Notes: generated by a model from the sequence alone, not told the origin. A stretch of DNA of 64,000 bases from GWB2-37-7 sp942492835 (GCA_942492835.1 OW818645.1:1736001-1800000); one strand, 5' to 3'; counted from the first letter of the stretch, positions 1 to 9,565 are shown. A program made the numbers and translations.

Positions 1-2757
1 ATCTTCCTTGCCTTCTACCCATTCAGCAAATGCTTCTTTATATTCAGCAGGAATGTTAAGCTCTAAAACTTCCTTCATTATGTCATTTAATCTGCTTCTC
101 ATTTGTTTTACACCAACTGCCATACCTAAGCCAAACTCTGCATTGTCTTCAAATAATGAGTTTGCCCAAGCTGGACCTTTGCCTTGTTGGTTTGCACAGT
201 ATGGTGTTGCTGGTGCAGAAGCTCCCCAAATTGATGAACATCCTGTAGCATTTGCAACTATCATTCTATCGCCAAACAATTGAGTTATAACTTTTGCATA
301 TGGAGTTTCTCCACAGCCTGCACAAGCACCTGAGAACTCAAGCAGTGGTTGTGAGAATTGGCTGCCTTTTACTGTTTCCTTAGACATTAAATTATCCTTC
401 ATAGGCACAGTCATAGCATAATCCCAATTTGCAACTCCTGTCTCTGTTTGAGTTGCTATAGGCTTCATTATTAATGCCTTTTCTTTTGATGGGCAAATGT
501 CTGCACAGTTACCGCAGCCTGTGCAATCAAGTGTACTTATTTGCATTCTATAAGCTAGACCTTCAAGACCCTTACCAATTGCCTTCTTTGTCTCAAATGC
601 ATTTGGAGCCTTGCTTGCTTCTTCTTCAGTTACAAGTATAGGTCTAATGGCTGCATGTGGACATATGAAGGAACATTGGTTACATTGGATACATTTATCA
701 ATTTGCCATTCTGGAACATTAACAGCTATACCACGTTTTTCATATGCAGCTGTTCCCATTGGTAAAGTACCATCTTCTCTGTCTACAAATGCGCTTACAG
801 GAAGTGAATCTCCATCTTGTCTATTTATAGGAATTAATATATTCTTTATAAACTCTGGAGCTTCTACGGCTGCTGCTGCCTCTTCTTTTGCACTGCTCCA
901 TGATGCTGGTACGTCAATTTTAACTAAAGCATCAGTACCTGCTTCTACAGCTTTATAGTTCATATTGATTATTGCGTCACCCTTCTTACCATAGCTCTTA
1001 ACAACTGCTTCCTTTAGATACTTAACAGCATCTTCTACAGGAATTACATCTGCAAGCTTGAAGAAAGCTGATTGCATTATCATGTTTATTCTATTGCCTA
1101 AACCAATTTTTACACCTAAGTCTGTAGCGTTTATTGTATAGAAATCTATGTTATTATCTGCAATATATTTCTTTAAATTAGCTGGAAGCTTTTCATCCAA
1201 TTCTTCTGGCTTCCATTGGCAGTTAAGAACGAACTTGCCGCCCTTCTTTAAGCCCTTAACCAAGTCATATTGATAAACATAGGATTGGTTATGACATGCT
1301 ACAAAGTCTGCTTCATTGATTAGGTAAGTTGATTTAATTGGCTTCTTACCAAATCTTAAGTGAGAAATTGTTACGCCGCCTGATTTTTTGGAGTCATAGG
1401 AGAAGTAACCTTGAGCATATAGGGCAGTATTGTCGCCTATAATCTTGATAGCACTCTTGTTTGCTCCTACTGTACCATCTGAACCAAGTCCCCAGAATTT
1501 GCATCTGATTGTTCCTTCTGGAGCAGCATTAATTTCTTCCTTTATGTCTAATGAAAGGTTTGTTACATCATCAACGATACCAATTGTGAAGCCGTTTCTT
1601 GGGTTCTTTGACATTAGGTTGTCATATACAGCCTTTAGTTGTGAAGGAGTAGTATCCTTTGAACCTAGACCATAACGTCCGCCTATTATCATTGGAGCAT
1701 TTTCCATATTAGCATACATACCACATACATCTAAGTATAATGGCTCGCCTAGTGCTCCAGGCTCTTTAGTTCTGTCAAGTACTGCTATTCTCTTTACTGT
1801 CTTTGGTAATACATCAAAGAAGTATTTTGATGAGAATGGTCTATATAGGTGAACCTTTATTATACCTAGCTTAGCTCCTCTTGCGTTCATATAATCAACT
1901 GTTTCTTCTAGGGACTCAGTAACTGAACCCATAGCAACGATTACATGTTCTGCATCTGGCGCACCATAGTAGTTAAAAGGCTTGTATTCTCTTCCAGTTA
2001 TCTTGCTGATTTCCTTCATGTAGTCTGCAACCATGTCTGGAACTGCATCATAGAACTTGTTGCAAGCTTCTCTAGCTTGGAAGAATATATCAGGGTTTTG
2101 TGCTGTACCTCTTGTTACTGGATGTTCTGGATTTAATGCATTGTCTCTAAATTTCTTAAGAGCTTCTTTGTCAAGTAGTTTTTCTAAGTCCTTATAATCC
2201 ATAGTTTCAACCTTTTGCACTTCATGTGATGTTCTAAAACCATCAAAGAAGTGTAGGAAAGGAACTCTTGATTTTATTGCTGTTAAGTGTGCTATACCAG
2301 CTATATCCATAACCTCTTGTACAGAGCCTGATGCTAAAAGAGCAAAACCAGTTTGTCTTGTAGCCATTACGTCAGAGTGATCTCCGAAAATTGATAACGC
2401 ATGACTTGCTAAAGCACGAGCTGTAACATGGAATACTGCAGGTAATAATTCTCCTGCTAGCTTGTACATGTTAGGTATCATAAGCAGCAAACCTTGTGAA
2501 GCTGTATAAGTTGTAGTCAACGCACCTGTTGCTAATGAACCATGAAGAGCACCTGCTGCGCCACCTTCAGACTGCATTTCAACTACATTTACTTCTTGTC
2601 CAAAAATATTTTTTTGTCCATGAGCTGCCCATTCATCAACATGTTCAGCCATTGGTGATGATGGTGTAATTGGAAATATGGCAGCGACGTCTGTAAATGC
2701 ATATGAAACGTATGCGGCAGCTTGGTTTCCATCCATCGTTTTCATTTTTTTTGTCAT
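1..2757 (-). CDS. nifJ: pyruvate:ferredoxin (flavodoxin) oxidoreductase, C-terminus cut by window edge
   Basis: Oxidises pyruvate with CoA to acetyl-CoA and CO2, passing electrons to ferredoxin; cytoplasmic and central to anaerobic metabolism. 919 codons are present and the reading frame is open to the edge; the family is usually about 1170 residues, so roughly 250 C-terminal residues are missing. Seen in order: the N-terminal pyrimidine-binding domain (MDGNQAAAYVSYAFTDVAA; ITPSSPMAE), the CoA/gamma region, two ferredoxin-type 4Fe-4S motifs (CIQCNQCSFICP; CTGCGNCADICP), and the start of the TPP domain (FSGACAGCGETPY; NATGCSSIW). The ATG at 2757 is preceded by AGGGGG at good spacing. It is monocistronic at its 5' side, with its own promoter at 2798-2826 and a terminator hairpin isolating it from bofA. 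Identification is secure. Confidence 0.97.
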   Translation of the reverse strand, partial: MTKKMKTMDGNQAAAYVSYAFTDVAAIFPITPSSPMAEHVDEWAAHGQKNIFGQEVNVVEMQSEGGAAGALHGSLATGALTTTYTASQGLLLMIPNMYKLAGELLPAVFHVTARALASHALSIFGDHSDVMATRQTGFALLASGSVQEVMDIAGIAHLTAIKSRVPFLHFFDGFRTSHEVQKVETMDYKDLEKLLDKEALKKFRDNALNPEHPVTRGTAQNPDIFFQAREACNKFYDAVPDMVADYMKEISKITGREYKPFNYYGAPDAEHVIVAMGSVTESLEETVDYMNARGAKLGIIKVHLYRPFSSKYFFDVLPKTVKRIAVLDRTKEPGALGEPLYLDVCGMYANMENAPMIIGGRYGLGSKDTTPSQLKAVYDNLMSKNPRNGFTIGIVDDVTNLSLDIKEEINAAPEGTIRCKFWGLGSDGTVGANKSAIKIIGDNTALYAQGYFSYDSKKSGGVTISHLRFGKKPIKSTYLINEADFVACHNQSYVYQYDLVKGLKKGGKFVLNCQWKPEELDEKLPANLKKYIADNNIDFYTINATDLGVKIGLGNRINMIMQSAFFKLADVIPVEDAVKYLKEAVVKSYGKKGDAIINMNYKAVEAGTDALVKIDVPASWSSAKEEAAAAVEAPEFIKNILIPINRQDGDSLPVSAFVDREDGTLPMGTAAYEKRGIAVNVPEWQIDKCIQCNQCSFICPHAAIRPILVTEEEASKAPNAFETKKAIGKGLEGLAYRMQISTLDCTGCGNCADICPSKEKALIMKPIATQTETGVANWDYAMTVPMKDNLMSKETVKGSQFSQPLLEFSGACAGCGETPYAKVITQLFGDRMIVANATGCSSIWGASAPATPYCANQQGKGPAWANSLFEDNAEFGLGMAVGVKQMRSRLNDIMKEVLELNIPAEYKEAFAEWVEGKED

Positions 2758-2797
2758 AAGTAGACCCCCTATTAAAAATAAGTATTAACCACCATTA

Positions 2798-2826
2798 AGT
2801 ATATTAAATATTGTATACAATGTCAA
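2798..2826 (-). promoter_or_regulatory. sigma-A promoter of nifJ with palindrome in the spacer
   Basis: Reading the minus strand: TTGACA (2826-2821), 17-nt spacer, TATACT (2803-2798), about 40 nt ahead of the nifJ ATG. The spacer begins with the perfect 12-bp palindrome ATTGTATACAAT (2810-2821), which overlaps the -35 box. It resembles a GntR/FadR-type operator core. The promoter is seen directly; regulation by a GntR-type protein is inference. Confidence 0.75.
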
Positions 2827-2849
2827 TTTTGTAGGAATAATTTAATAAT

Positions 2850-2916
2850 ATAAAAGGCTGGCTGTATAAATATACCCTCAGAAGGATTATATGGATTTAT
2901 ACAGCCAGCCTTTTAT
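2850..2916 (-). terminator. long perfect stem-loop between bofA and nifJ
   Basis: A 22-bp perfect inverted repeat (2850-2871 with 2895-2916) and a 23-nt loop, directly behind the bofA stop codon. The flanks are A/T-rich on both sides. It fits a terminator for the bofA transcript and separates it from the nifJ promoter. Confidence 0.75.
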
Positions 2917-2923
2917 ATTTTAT

Positions 2924-3193
2924 TTATAGAAATATTCTAACAAATATCATAAGAATCACACCCGGAATTCCTAAAAAACCTGCTATTAAAGCAGTTATGG
3001 GATTAACTCCAATATTTATTCCTATGTAGTTACCAATAAAGTTAAAAATTACCAGAACTATTGCTCCTATAATACCATTTAATACCAGACGCATAATAAG
3101 CTTTATTGGTAGTACCAAAAGCATTCCGAGAAAATACACTGCGCCTATAGCCAAAAAAATTGCCAATATAGAAAACAGGTCTATTTGTGGCAT
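2924..3193 (-). CDS. bofA: BofA-family pro-sigma-K processing inhibitor
   Basis: An 89-residue, almost entirely hydrophobic protein with two to three membrane segments and the conserved family ending (GVNPITALIAGFLGIPGVIL). In Bacillus subtilis BofA sits in the forespore membrane complex that holds the SpoIVFB protease inactive until the sigma-K checkpoint. Identification rests on this C-terminal motif, the length, and the conserved position downstream of recR and yaaL. A stem-loop terminator follows immediately. The ATG has a GGGGGA ribosome binding site. Its presence supports a spore-forming organism. Confidence 0.9.
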   Translation of the reverse strand: MPQIDLFSILAIFLAIGAVYFLGMLLVLPIKLIMRLVLNGIIGAIVLVIFNFIGNYIGINIGVNPITALIAGFLGIPGVILMIFVRIFL

Positions 3194-3269
3194 AATATCT
3201 CCCCCTAAACCTTAACTTGTTAATATATATTAGGGTAGTGATTAAATTATTACTTAAAGTATAGACAAC

Positions 3270-3557
3270 CTATATTTTAAACCTTATCTCTTTTTCCTTT
3301 GCTTGTTTTATTAGAAATATAAATTTTGACCTAGCCGCCTCAATTTTATATATGGCATGGTCTACAAGCTCCTGTTCTGTTACATTGTCAAAGTAATTCT
3401 GTGCATCATACATTTCCTGTTTTGCATTGTCTACGGAGAGAAAAAAATCTTCTAGCGCTTCTTCCTCGCTGTCTTTGTAACCATATTTGATGGCGCTAAA
3501 TAAATTATTGAATATCTTGTTTTTTTTAATCTTCTTTGTTGCTAAATTTGTTGACAT
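3270..3557 (-). CDS. yaaL: YaaL-like protein (DUF2508)
   Basis: A 95-residue, charged, helical protein without signal peptide or membrane segment. DUF2508 proteins of unknown function lie between recR and bofA in Bacillus and many Clostridia, and this copy has the same position, orientation and size. The C-terminal half (YKIEAARSKFIFLIKQAKEK) matches the family pattern. Function unknown. The 77-nt gap to bofA suggests cotranscription. Upstream, a methyltransferase remnant separates it from recR, so it probably has its own promoter in 3558-3690, an A/T-rich stretch where I see no clear gene. Confidence 0.85.
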   Translation of the reverse strand: MSTNLATKKIKKNKIFNNLFSAIKYGYKDSEEEALEDFFLSVDNAKQEMYDAQNYFDNVTEQELVDHAIYKIEAARSKFIFLIKQAKEKEIRFKI

Positions 3558-3690
3558 TAAAAATACACCCCTATATATACAAATATTTATTAATTAATTT
3601 CACCAATTATTAACAATTATATTCAGATGGTGTATTTTTATGTTCACAAAGTATAGTTGTGACATTAATCTTCTATATATAATAGAATAA

Positions 3691-4011
3691 TCACTTATTT
3701 TTTAACCTTTTAGCTATCTCCTCCATATAAATATTGTCGGTACCGCAACAGCCACCGAATATTTTTGTATTAATATATTTGTATAATTCCATCATGTCAG
3801 ATATTTCCCATCGCTTTTGCCATACCAATAGTCTCTGTTAATGCAGACATAATACCTGCATATAGAAAGTCTGCATGAGAGTCTTTAAATAAACTTGCCT
3901 GCCATGAATAAAATTCTTGAGCCTGTTCTATAGATAAAGCTTCAATCGCTCTCCTAAAGCACCTTCCATTAAAATCATTGAAGCTGTATTAAAACAAGTT
4001 TTGAAATCCAT
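3691..4011 (-). pseudogene. decayed homocysteine S-methyltransferase
   Basis: Three pieces of one family lie in order but in different frames. The N-terminus (ILMEGALGERLK, starting at an ATG with an AGGTGG ribosome binding site) runs into a stop. A middle piece follows in another frame (EFYSWQASLFKDSHADF, then IMSALTETIGMAKAMG) and also ends in a stop. The C-terminal piece (FGGCCGTDNIYMEEIAKRL) keeps the GGCCG zinc-ligand motif. Only about 105 codons remain, against about 300 in the family, so there are frameshifts and large internal deletions. It sits between recR and yaaL, where Clostridia and Bacilli normally have no gene. Residual expression of a functional product is very unlikely. Confidence 0.8.
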
Positions 4012-4050
4012 AATCCACCTCTATTCAAGAAATCTTACATAAATATATAA

Positions 4051-4094
4051 AAATCATGGTTATAAAGGAAATTGATTTCCTTAAACCATGATTC
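4051..4094 (-). terminator. intrinsic terminator of the dnaX-ybaB-recR operon
   Basis: Long inverted repeat (arms around 4052-4072 and 4075-4093, one small bulge) immediately after the recR stop codon, followed on the minus strand by A/T-rich sequence. Confidence 0.7.
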
Positions 4095-4104
4095 TTAAAC
4101 ATGA

Positions 4105-4704
4105 CTAAATTTCTCTTCTGCCTTCTAAGGCTTTCATGAGAGTTACTTCATCTGCATACTCTAAGTCTCCACCTACAGGAATTCCATGGGCTATTCTAGT
4201 AACCTTTATTCCCAATGGTTTAAGAAGTCTCGAGATATACATAGCAGTGGCTTCTCCCTCAATATTTGGGTTGGTTGCCATTATAATTTCATCAACATCT
4301 TGTTCTTTTAGGCGCATTAATAGTTCTTTAACCCTTATGCCTTCTGGCCCGATACCTTCCATTGGAGAAATTGCACCGTGTAGTACATGATACAGACCTT
4401 TAAATTCCTTGGTCTTCTCCATAGCAACTACATCCCTAGCATCCTCTACTACACAAATAATGCGGTTGTCTCTCTTTGGGTTAGAGCATATGTTGCATAT
4501 ATCGGAATCAGTCATATTGTAACAGACATTACAATATTTAATATTTTTTTTTGCATTTATCATTGAACTCGCCAGCTGCTCCACTTCATTGTATGGCATA
4601 TCCAATAAATGAAATGCTAGTCGCTGAGCAGTTTTGTTTCCTACCCCAGGCAGCCTAGAAAGCTCTTCAATGAGCTTTGCTATAGGGGCTACGTAATAAC
4701 TCAT
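4105..4704 (-). CDS. recR: recombination mediator RecR
   Basis: Acts with RecO and RecF to load RecA on gapped DNA. The 199 residues are the usual length. Seen: an N-terminal helix-hairpin-helix (LSRLPGVGNKTAQRLAFHLL), a C4 zinc finger (CNVCYNMTDSDICNIC, residues about 57-72), and a Toprim domain with VVEDARDV and the ATNPNIEGEATAMYI motif. The start overlaps the ybaB stop by one base (TAATG), so the two are translationally coupled. It is the last gene of the dnaX-ybaB-recR operon. Identification is certain. Confidence 0.98.
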   Translation of the reverse strand: MSYYVAPIAKLIEELSRLPGVGNKTAQRLAFHLLDMPYNEVEQLASSMINAKKNIKYCNVCYNMTDSDICNICSNPKRDNRIICVVEDARDVVAMEKTKEFKGLYHVLHGAISPMEGIGPEGIRVKELLMRLKEQDVDEIIMATNPNIEGEATAMYISRLLKPLGIKVTRIAHGIPVGGDLEYADEVTLMKALEGRREI

Positions 4705-5048
4705 TAAAATAAACCTCCAGGTAAGCCGAGTCCTCCTGTAAGCTTAGACATTTCTCCGCTAACCATTTCTTCAGCCTTTCTTATTGCTTCATTTACTGCA
4801 GCTAAAATAAGATCTTCCAGCATTTCAACGTCTTCAGGGTCTACTACTTCAGGCTTTATATTAATTGATACAAGCTCTTTTTTTCCAGTTACAACAACCG
4901 TAACAGCTCCACCACCTGCACTTGTTTCAATCTGTCTTTGCTCCAGTTCCTCTTGAACCTTCATCATGTCCTTTTGCATTTTTTGAGCCTGCTTAATCAT
5001 GTTATTCATATTTCCCATACCACCACCAGAAAATCCACCCTTTGCCAT
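4704..5048 (-). CDS. ybaB: YbaB/EbfC nucleoid-associated protein
   Basis: A 114-residue DNA-binding protein of the YbaB/EbfC (YaaK) family, a dimeric nucleoid-associated factor encoded between dnaX and recR in most bacteria. Typical features are a glycine/methionine-rich N-terminus (GGMGNMNNMIKQAQKMQ), a charged helix, the VVVTGKKELVSINIKPEVVD core, and a glycine-rich tail. A strong AGGAGG precedes the ATG. It is coupled to recR through TAATG. Confidence 0.96.
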   Translation of the reverse strand: MAKGGFSGGGMGNMNNMIKQAQKMQKDMMKVQEELEQRQIETSAGGGAVTVVVTGKKELVSINIKPEVVDPEDVEMLEDLILAAVNEAIRKAEEMVSGEMSKLTGGLGLPGGLF

Positions 5049-5122
5049 GATACATACCTCCTAAATAAAATTTATTTGTTAAAACAATTTAAACTCCATA
5101 TTATCATATCTCATTTATTATA

Positions 5123-6742
5123 CTATTCTTCATTTATTACTTCAACCTTGTCCTGTCCTGCTAACTGTATAGCTGCTTTGACTATATCAATGCTTTCCTC
5201 TGACACTGCCTCTTCTTCGTCTATTATTATGCTTTTTATTTTAATATCTGTAGCAAAGTATTCTGCTGCTTCTGCTTCTATATTCTTTTTAATTTCTGGC
5301 ATTTCTAAGGCTTCCTTGGAATATCTGTCCTCTTTGTCAAAAGAAAGTATCAATACCTTATCGTCAAGTCTTAAAGGTTTAGCAGTCATAACAAAGGTAG
5401 CTAGTTTCATCTTTTGTTTTTTCTTAAGGAACTGTTTGAATCCACCCCACTTTTCTAAAACTCCTGAGGCATCATCGGTAACCTTTGAAACCTGAGATTT
5501 TTTCTGAGGTTTGTTTTCTGCCTTTGGTATCACATCTTTGTTTTGATTTTGCTCTACATCTTGTTTCAGTGCTGTTACTGCAATAGTTGTGCTACCGTCA
5601 GCAATAGCTTTCTCAAGTTTAGCCATTCTAGCCATAATTCCGTCAAGGCTGTCATCTCCTGCAGCCTTACACATCTTTACAACTGCAATCTCAAGCAATA
5701 TCCTTGGATTTGAATACCACTTTGCTTCAGCTTCAAGCTCTGAAAGATATCTTATGCACCTTACTATGCTTTCGTTTGGGAAGTTTTCTCCGCTTATCTT
5801 CAGACTCTTAATATCTTCTAAGGACATATCTATTATATCCTCGGGTTTATCTAGTATCTTTGTCATTAGAAGGTTACGATAATAGGCAGTCAAGTCCTTT
5901 ATAAACTGGTTTATGTCCTTACCACCTGCTACAATCTCATTTATTAGCATTATTGTTTTTGAAGCCTCGCCCTTTAGAATCGCTTCTCCAATTTCCATAA
6001 GATGCTGTTCTCCCGAAATACCCAATACTTCAAGCACTGTTTTTTCTGAAATATGCTTGCCGCTAAATACAGAACATTGATCCAGTATGTTAATTGCATC
6101 ACGCAAAGCACCGTCAGAATTTCGAGCAATAAGTCTCAGTGCTGCATCTTCTACCTCTAGCTGCTCATGACTACATATATGCTTCAATCTTTTAATTATG
6201 TTTTCTACACTTATTCTTTTAAAGTCAAACCGTTGACACCTAGAAAGTATAGTGGCAGGAAGCTTGTGAGGCTCAGTTGTTGCTAATATGAAAATCACAT
6301 AAGCTGGGGGTTCCTCCAAGGTTTTTAGTAATGCATTGAAGGCTTCATTGGTCAGCATGTGAACCTCATCTATTATGTATACCTTGTATTTGCCTAGAGT
6401 AGGAGTAAACTTGATTGCCTCTCTAAGATTTCTTATGTCGTCAATACCTCTGTTGGATGCCGCATCTATTTCTAAAACGTCGATGGAGCTGCCTTCGCTT
6501 ATACTTATACAGCTGTCACACTTATCACAGGGATTATGGTCTATAGGGCTGCTACAGTTTACCGCTTTAGCCAGAAGCTTAGCGCTGCTGGTCTTACCCG
6601 TGCCTCTTGTCCCACAGAACAAGTATGCATGAGACAATTTATTATTTTCAAGCTCATTTTGTAAGGTTGCTGTTATTTGCTCCTGACCATAGACATCCTC
6701 GAACGTCCTAGGACGCCACTTTCTATACAATGCTGTATACAT
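5123..6742 (-). CDS. dnaX: DNA polymerase III subunit gamma/tau
   Basis: Clamp-loader ATPase of the replicative polymerase. With the start at 6742 the protein is 539 residues. Walker A (GTRGTGKT) is at residues 44-51. A zinc module follows (C...CDKCDSC), then Walker B (YIIDEVHML), sensor 1 (FILATTEPHKLP) and the SRC arginine finger (LSRCQRFDF). The C-terminal tail after residue ~370 is the variable tau-like part. A longer in-frame start exists 63 nt upstream, but only the ATG at 6742 has a GGAGG at correct spacing and gives the canonical MYTALYRKWRP N-terminus. First gene of the dnaX-ybaB-recR operon. Confidence 0.98.
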   Translation of the reverse strand: MYTALYRKWRPRTFEDVYGQEQITATLQNELENNKLSHAYLFCGTRGTGKTSSAKLLAKAVNCSSPIDHNPCDKCDSCISISEGSSIDVLEIDAASNRGIDDIRNLREAIKFTPTLGKYKVYIIDEVHMLTNEAFNALLKTLEEPPAYVIFILATTEPHKLPATILSRCQRFDFKRISVENIIKRLKHICSHEQLEVEDAALRLIARNSDGALRDAINILDQCSVFSGKHISEKTVLEVLGISGEQHLMEIGEAILKGEASKTIMLINEIVAGGKDINQFIKDLTAYYRNLLMTKILDKPEDIIDMSLEDIKSLKISGENFPNESIVRCIRYLSELEAEAKWYSNPRILLEIAVVKMCKAAGDDSLDGIMARMAKLEKAIADGSTTIAVTALKQDVEQNQNKDVIPKAENKPQKKSQVSKVTDDASGVLEKWGGFKQFLKKKQKMKLATFVMTAKPLRLDDKVLILSFDKEDRYSKEALEMPEIKKNIEAEAAEYFATDIKIKSIIIDEEEAVSEESIDIVKAAIQLAGQDKVEVINEE

Positions 6743-6854
6743 TTTGCGATCCTCCAAAACCATGTGTGTATTTTCATTATTCCCTAATATAAATATATAT
6801 AACATATATAATATACTATAACTATGTTAACATTTTTTTCATTTAAATTACAGA

Positions 6855-6881
6855 AAAAAGTGCTCTATACAAGCACTTTTT
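6855..6881 (-). terminator. intrinsic terminator of the HD-GYP sensor gene
   Basis: Stem AAAAGTGCT/AGCACTTTT with a short loop, just past the stop codon at 6899 and followed by a T-rich run on the minus strand. It also has A-runs at both ends and may act bidirectionally. Confidence 0.75.
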
Positions 6882-6898
6882 ATATCATCCTAATTTAG

Positions 6899-9565
6899 TT
6901 AAAAGAATTTAATATCTTCATCTCTATGTATCTTATAGAAGATTTCAGGCTTAATTTTATAAGTTCTAAGGAAAATGTCTATTATGTCGGGGTTAAACTG
7001 TGTCCCCTTGCAAGCACCAACCTCTGTTATACCTTCCTCTATGGTTCTAGGAGCTCTGTAGGAACGTTCTGAGGTTATTGCATCAAAGGCATCAGCTACG
7101 CTTATTATGGATGCCATAAAATTTATATTTTTTCCAGACAGCCCGTCAGGATAGCCTTTTCCGTTATATTGTTCATGGTGATGCCTTATTGCATACATAA
7201 TATTTTGGTCTAAGCCTATGTTGGATAATATCTTATAGGCAATGCTTGGATGCTGTTTTATTACATCATATTCTTCTTTTGTAAGCTTATCTTTCTTATT
7301 CAATATTGTATCACTTATCCCTATTTTTCCTATATCATGTAACACGCCCGCTACCCAAATGTCTTCAATTAAGTTTTTATCAAGATTCATTTCTGAGGCT
7401 AATAAGGTAGCATATCTTGCAACTCTTATAGAATGGCTCTCCGTATATATATCCTTTGCTTCTATTGCACTTATTAGGCTTTGCACAGTCCTTAAGTATG
7501 ATACCTTAACGCGTTCATAGGCTCTTGCATTATCTATGCTAAGCGCTACACTGCTACCTATAGAGCTAATTAATTCAACAAGCTCTTGGCTAGGCTTATT
7601 CTTCATATATGTACTCATAGTCCCTATAAGTATATGGTGAGCAATCAGCGGAGTATACAGTATAAACCTTGCTCCTTCTTCCTTATACAGAAGGCTAAAA
7701 TATTCATTGCAGAAGTCTTCTTCATTTTGTATTTCTACTATGTATGGCTTACAATTTTTCATTATTTTTGCAATATTTGACTTTTTTGTATCTAAATTAA
7801 TATAACTTATATTCTCAAGACGAATTCCTTTTGCTGCCTTAACAACTAATTCGTATGAGTCATCTTTTTCAAAAAGAGAGATTACAGCACAAAGTGTATC
7901 TACCGTCTCCATCAACTGACTTACTACTATTTCTAATTGTTCATCAAGATCCAAGGTACCAGTGATAGCTTCACTAACATTATTTATCGCCTTCAGTTGG
8001 TTATAGCTAATCTTTAGTTGATTTTCCATTAATTTTCTTTGCGTAATGTCTCTCATTATACCTTGTATTCCTATTATATTGCCGCCTTCCACTAGTCTGC
8101 GTGCACTGCCTTCCAGATACAGTATTCTTCCAGATTGTCTTGTCATTTTAAGCTGAAACTCATAATATTCATTGGCATAACATGCCGCTAAGGTCTTTTC
8201 ATTTAATTCATTTCCCAAGATAGAATTCAGTTTTTTACCCATTAGAGATGCCCGAGGTTGACCTATTATACTTTCTACAATGTTATTTACATAAGTTACT
8301 TCTGCATCATTATTGAGAACAACAACCATATCAGATATATTGTTTACCAACTTTCTAAATTTTTCTTCTGATTCATTTAGTTGTTCCATTGTAGCTCCAA
8401 GTTGTTCATAGGAGGCTTCAAGCTCTGCATTAATCTCTTGAAGACTTTCATTATTGTTATATAGCTCTTCAGTTCTTTTAAATAAATCCTCATAGGATTT
8501 TTTGAGGTTATACGACATTTGATTGAAGGTATCTGCTACCTCACCTATTTCATCATTTCTTTTTATTTTAATAGTATGCTCTAGGTTCCCCAAAGCAAGC
8601 TCTTTTGCTCCATCACGAAGTAAAAGCATCGGACCCGATATGGAGTTAGATAAAAATAAAGATAACATTGTAACAATAAGAATAATTATTAATCCAATTA
8701 AGCTCATTGAACCATATATATCCTTATTTATAATATTCACATTTTCTATTAAGCTGTATGCATCAGAAACTACCACAAACTTTAAATCAATGGTGCTTAT
8801 AGATGAAAATGTACAAAGCCATTTACCTTCTTCAGATTCAATATCGCGATTTCCTTCTTTTGCTTTTAATATATCTTTTGATATATTCTGCAATATAAAT
8901 TTGTCATCTTTAATGTTTCTATAATTAGTATATTTATTGTTTGTAGTAAATTTTATATTTCCGTTTGCATCTATTAAAAATATGTCAGAATCAGCCACGT
9001 TTTTAACTTGTTCAATAGTTTTTTCTAAAAAATTATAATTTAGATTAGCAACAATTACTCCTTCAAATTGTTTACTTTTGTCATACAATGGCATAGTAAT
9101 AGCTACAGTCTCCATACCGCTCACTACATCTGTATATGGTTCTAGCCAAAGTAACTTTCTTTTTTCACTAGAATTTACATATTCGCTTAAGTCTGTATAG
9201 TTCTTATCCTTAAATATTTCTCCAGCAGAGCTTATAAGCTCTCCGTTTTTATTTATTATATACATGTCAACAAAATCATCATTTATATCATCCTGCTTCA
9301 TTAGAAATGCTTTTAATGATTCAGTAGATTTATCTATATATGTATAAGCTTGTGTAACTTTGTTTATGTCATCAGCCTGTCTCTCAAGGTAGTAATCTGT
9401 TTCCTTCAAAATATCTAATATATTACTATAGCTTTCATTTTTGTAATTCTGAAAAAACTTTTGTTCTACCTTGTTATAAATAAATAACCCAAACAGCAAG
9501 CAAGGAAGAATAGCAGCTATTGTAAAATATATAAAAATCTTAAGCTTAAAATTTCCTATTTTCAA
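6899..9565 (-). CDS. membrane sensor with HAMP, PAS, GAF and HD-GYP domains (probable c-di-GMP phosphodiesterase)
   Basis: An 888-residue signalling protein. Membrane segment at residues ~9-29; an extracytoplasmic Cache-like sensor to ~280; a second membrane segment ~283-306; HAMP and a coiled coil ~307-400; PAS ~405-515; GAF ~530-680; HD-GYP ~690-860. The output domain keeps the catalytic set: HDIGK, the later H and HH residues, and GKGYPDGLSG, so hydrolysis of cyclic di-GMP is likely. The TTG at 9565 is preferred because it lies 7 nt after TTGGAGG; an in-frame TTG at 9580 would put the ribosome binding site inside the gene. A c-di-GMP riboswitch elsewhere in the window (42405-42479) supports such signalling in this organism. 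The ligand of the sensor is unknown. Confidence 0.93.
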   Translation of the reverse strand: MKIGNFKLKIFIYFTIAAILPCLLFGLFIYNKVEQKFFQNYKNESYSNILDILKETDYYLERQADDINKVTQAYTYIDKSTESLKAFLMKQDDINDDFVDMYIINKNGELISSAGEIFKDKNYTDLSEYVNSSEKRKLLWLEPYTDVVSGMETVAITMPLYDKSKQFEGVIVANLNYNFLEKTIEQVKNVADSDIFLIDANGNIKFTTNNKYTNYRNIKDDKFILQNISKDILKAKEGNRDIESEEGKWLCTFSSISTIDLKFVVVSDAYSLIENVNIINKDIYGSMSLIGLIIILIVTMLSLFLSNSISGPMLLLRDGAKELALGNLEHTIKIKRNDEIGEVADTFNQMSYNLKKSYEDLFKRTEELYNNNESLQEINAELEASYEQLGATMEQLNESEEKFRKLVNNISDMVVVLNNDAEVTYVNNIVESIIGQPRASLMGKKLNSILGNELNEKTLAACYANEYYEFQLKMTRQSGRILYLEGSARRLVEGGNIIGIQGIMRDITQRKLMENQLKISYNQLKAINNVSEAITGTLDLDEQLEIVVSQLMETVDTLCAVISLFEKDDSYELVVKAAKGIRLENISYINLDTKKSNIAKIMKNCKPYIVEIQNEEDFCNEYFSLLYKEEGARFILYTPLIAHHILIGTMSTYMKNKPSQELVELISSIGSSVALSIDNARAYERVKVSYLRTVQSLISAIEAKDIYTESHSIRVARYATLLASEMNLDKNLIEDIWVAGVLHDIGKIGISDTILNKKDKLTKEEYDVIKQHPSIAYKILSNIGLDQNIMYAIRHHHEQYNGKGYPDGLSGKNINFMASIISVADAFDAITSERSYRAPRTIEEGITEVGACKGTQFNPDIIDIFLRTYKIKPEIFYKIHRDEDIKFF

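Noticed and set aside
4938..5495. 185-codon frame antisense to ybaB and dnaX
   Set aside because: It is a complement-strand shadow of two certain genes, with no ribosome binding site or sensible protein features.
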